Positions 16,791 to 18,819 of a stretch of 18,819 nucleotides of DNA are shown in pieces. This stretch comes from JBGTCY01 sp041748615. GTDB lineage: Bacteria; Bacteroidota; Bacteroidia; Chitinophagales; CAIOSU01. Below the pieces are notes generated by a model. It searched no databases. It saw nothing but the letters and a program-made list of their open reading frames with translations, and was not told the origin of the DNA. The position numbers and the translations under genes are program-made. The stretch lies in assembly GCA_041748615.1 (NCBI GenBank), contig JBGTCY010000054.1:1-18819 (forward strand). Reading direction: 5' to 3'. The first letter of the stretch is position 1, and each line of letters starts with the position of its first letter.

Positions 16791-17199
16791 CCAGCCCTTA
16801 GTCATGCTCATTGATGATAACGCGATGGATATTTTTGTCGGTAAAAAATTCCTGACAGTTTCCGGCATTACCAATAATATCATCACTTTCCAGTCTGCAC
16901 GGGAAGCGTTGGATTATCTCTGTCAATATGAAAATGAACCGGATAAACTGCCCTCGCTGATTTTATTAGATATTCAAATGCCGGAAATAAACGGCTTTCA
17001 GTTTCTGGAATTATTTAAGAATATTCCGGCAGATACACAAGAAGGAGTGAAAATCATCATGCTTTCCTCCACCCTTGATCCGGTGGATATTGAACGGGCA
17101 AACGCGGAACCGCACGTTTTGGATATTCTGAAAAAACCGCTTGACCCGGTGATGCTGAAAATGCTGCTTTTGCAAAACAAAATTTCCAAAGCGGCATGA
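16777..17199 (+). CDS. Single-domain response regulator
   Basis: A 140-residue receiver domain with nothing attached. It has the acidic pair D13/D14, phospho-acceptor D65 (LILLDIQMPEINGFQF), S97/S98 in IMLSSTLDP and K120 (LKKPLDP). It belongs to a different subgroup from the receivers at 9578 and 15687, resembling the stand-alone receivers often encoded after hybrid kinases in Bacteroidota. Its start overlaps the hybrid kinase gene by 14 bases. With no output domain it must act by binding a partner or by passing phosphate on. It ends the plus-strand gene row and converges on the SGNH gene with a 21-base gap. Confidence 0.93.
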   Translation: MKTTDQPLVMLIDDNAMDIFVGKKFLTVSGITNNIITFQSAREALDYLCQYENEPDKLPSLILLDIQMPEINGFQFLELFKNIPADTQEGVKIIMLSSTLDPVDIERANAEPHVLDILKKPLDPVMLKMLLLQNKISKAA

Positions 17200-17220
17200 T
17201 GCTCCGGCAATCCAGATTTT

Positions 17221-18366
17221 TTATTTCTGCGATGTATTCCTGATTTCTGCTGCGATTGACTTAGCCATCTTCAGATTTCCCTGGCGATTAAAATGAGTCG
17301 CATCATAAAAATCAGCGCTGCTCCAGTCGGTAACTTCATGATAGTTGATAAAAATATTTTGCTTGCCATTCGCTTTCAGCCTGAGTGTTTTCGTCAGAGT
17401 TTCAAACGCCTCAATGATCCCCTCTCTTGACAAAAAAGGTATCCACCAACTAAAGTTATTTTCTGTTAACGCTTCCGTGTTGAGTTGTTGTGGAAGCAGG
17501 TAAACGGAGATGTTTTCAGCTTGACAGTGTTGCAAGAGGATATCCATATTCATGCTAAAATTTTTCACAACACGGTCATCCACTTTATCAGAGAGTTTAC
17601 CCTTGGGATTCACACTGTGAAACCAGCAGTGCGGAACCACTTTTATTTTTCTCAGAAAAATAAAAACCGCGTGAAGCAGCGCCATGTCCGGCAGACGGTC
17701 GCGATAACAAAAACCTAAAGCGCCATACAAAGTCGGTTGATGAAAATTGTAATAATCATACACTAAATCACGCACATTCATGCTCCGCAAATCTTCCAGC
17801 GCAACATGAAAAATCACAATGTCGGGTGAAAAATTCTTGATGGCGTCCGGCAATAATCGTTTATGTTCAGCGGTGCTGTGACCGGGGATGCCGAGATTCA
17901 GCACTTCATATTCCGGCTGCAACAAACTGTCAAGATAATAGACCCAGGTCTCTTCGTTGTTCGACCAAATTCCATAAGTGGTGGAGCCGCCAATACAGAC
18001 GATTCTTTTTTTTGTTTTTATTGCATCAACTTCTTTGCCTCTCAAACCGGACGAGTTGTGTTTATAAACCACGTTTCTGTGTTTCACGGTCACATTCTTC
18101 CGGGGACTGCCCACCAATTGCCTGTCCGGTTTAAATAACTTATAATTATAATTATGTGGCTGCCTGTAAACCCACCCGCCTTCTTTGATGCGCAGAGCGG
18201 TCGCGCAAAACAATTCAGCAAACATCACCCCCAACACTATTAAAGCAAGCGAATAAAGGATGTTTTTATATTTCTGATTTCTGATTTTAAAACCTGCATA
18301 CAAACAAATAATGCCCGTCACAAGCGCAAGAAAATATAAAACTAATGGAAGAATGTATAAGTGCAT
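17221..18366 (-). CDS. Membrane-anchored SGNH-hydrolase-like protein
   Basis: A 381-residue protein with two N-terminal membrane helices (about 3-27 and 36-57) and an SGNH/GDSL-like domain (about 118-378). Block I is RIVCIGGSTTYG with the presumed nucleophile S128; block II is NLGIPGHST with G159; block V is DFYDATHFN with D355 and H358. Block III, usually GxND, reads VALEDL (about 188-193), so the oxyanion-hole asparagine is not in its usual form. Such proteins often remove or add acetyl groups on cell-wall or surface polysaccharides, but the substrate cannot be told here. The start ATG at 18364-18366 leads straight into the first helix. It is divergent from the DUF983 gene by 109 bases and convergent with the receiver gene. 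Confidence 0.82.
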   Translation of the reverse strand: MHLYILPLVLYFLALVTGIICLYAGFKIRNQKYKNILYSLALIVLGVMFAELFCATALRIKEGGWVYRQPHNYNYKLFKPDRQLVGSPRKNVTVKHRNVVYKHNSSGLRGKEVDAIKTKKRIVCIGGSTTYGIWSNNEETWVYYLDSLLQPEYEVLNLGIPGHSTAEHKRLLPDAIKNFSPDIVIFHVALEDLRSMNVRDLVYDYYNFHQPTLYGALGFCYRDRLPDMALLHAVFIFLRKIKVVPHCWFHSVNPKGKLSDKVDDRVVKNFSMNMDILLQHCQAENISVYLLPQQLNTEALTENNFSWWIPFLSREGIIEAFETLTKTLRLKANGKQNIFINYHEVTDWSSADFYDATHFNRQGNLKMAKSIAAEIRNTSQK

Positions 18367-18475
18367 TTTAATATAATTTGACGTCTAAAAATAGTCAATC
18401 TATTCTCAAATTCTCCATGATTCTCCCCAAATTTTCAAACCACTAATTTTGTAACTCCTCATTTCAATCCGCTCA

Positions 18476-18819
18476 GTGTTCAAGCCCGGTCAAAAACTTT
18501 ACAGTATTTTTTTTAACAAATGTCCGGCATGCCACAAAGGCGATTTCTGGCCCCACAAACCGTATTACAATCTTTTTTTCAATTCCGGCAAACTCTATAA
18601 CAACTGCCTCCATTGCGAATTAGAATACTACCGCGAAGTCGGTTTTTGGTATGGCGCCATGTATGTCGGTTACGGATTAAGCATTGCCATTTTCCTCATC
18701 GGTTGGGCAATCACATACCTTTTATTTCCGGCACATTGGTCCACCTGGGTGCAGGTTGGCGTTATCAGTGCAGCGATTGTTTTCCTCATGCCGGTCACCT
18801 ATTTTCTCTCCCGCCTCAT
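18476..18819 (+). CDS. DUF983 family zinc-ribbon membrane protein, cut by window end
   Basis: The first 114 codons of a gene that continues past the window. The likely start is GTG at 18476-18478: an in-frame TAA lies at 18452-18454 and no ATG occurs between. The protein begins FKPGQKLYSIFFNKCPACHK, matching the family start in which a short amphipathic segment leads into a zinc ribbon; C16, C19, C44 and C47 are the metal ligands. The conserved VGFWYGAMYVGYG and two membrane helices follow (about 62-80 and 90-108). DUF983 proteins are small membrane proteins of unknown function, common in Bacteroidota. The gene is complete as far as seen, with no damage. Confidence 0.85.
   Translation, partial: MFKPGQKLYSIFFNKCPACHKGDFWPHKPYYNLFFNSGKLYNNCLHCELEYYREVGFWYGAMYVGYGLSIAIFLIGWAITYLLFPAHWSTWVQVGVISAAIVFLMPVTYFLSRL

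Overview
The window looks like chromosome from a member of the Bacteroidota. Evidence for this: a C-terminal type IX secretion (T9SS type A) sorting domain, a SusC/TonB-type receptor with an N-terminal carboxypeptidase-regulatory-like domain, an ECF sigma factor paired with an RskA-type anti-sigma gene, a 7TMR-DISM histidine kinase, few Shine-Dalgarno sequences, and AT-rich spacers. No rRNA, tRNA, CRISPR array, insertion sequence or phage gene is visible.

Left part (about 140-9450), envelope and transport. An ECF sigma factor gene (749-1282, minus) is followed after one base by an anti-sigma gene that is broken (209-747): early stop, frameshift and loss of most of its C-terminal domain. Divergent from them is a TonB-dependent receptor (1373-3613) with a histidine-rich plug. 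Convergent to the receptor is a gene (3691-4605, minus) that fuses a GAF sensor domain to a degenerate ECF-sigma-like domain. Then come, on the plus strand, a secreted DUF4331 protein with a T9SS tail (4940-7045), a TPR lipoprotein with two histidine clusters (7273-8640) and a small outer-membrane beta-barrel protein (8691-9449). The histidine content suggests a metal-related function, but this is inference.

Middle part (9578-17199), enzymes plus phosphorelay. A single-domain response regulator (9578-10042, minus) is separated by a 320-base AT-rich spacer from a plus-strand gene row: an E1/ThiF-like plus nitroreductase fusion of the Rv1355c type, a GNAT-like acyltransferase, a 7TMR-DISM histidine kinase, a receiver-histidine kinase hybrid and a stand-alone receiver. 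The last three overlap by 14 bases at each junction. None of the five signalling/enzymatic partners carries a DNA-binding output domain. The layout fits a circuit in which a small molecule or peptide is made or modified by the first two enzymes and sensed or reported by the phosphorelay. This is the best candidate here for an undescribed system.

Right part (17221-18819). A membrane-anchored SGNH-hydrolase-like protein (minus) and, divergently, the start of a DUF983 zinc-ribbon membrane protein that runs off the window end. These look like ordinary chromosomal genes.
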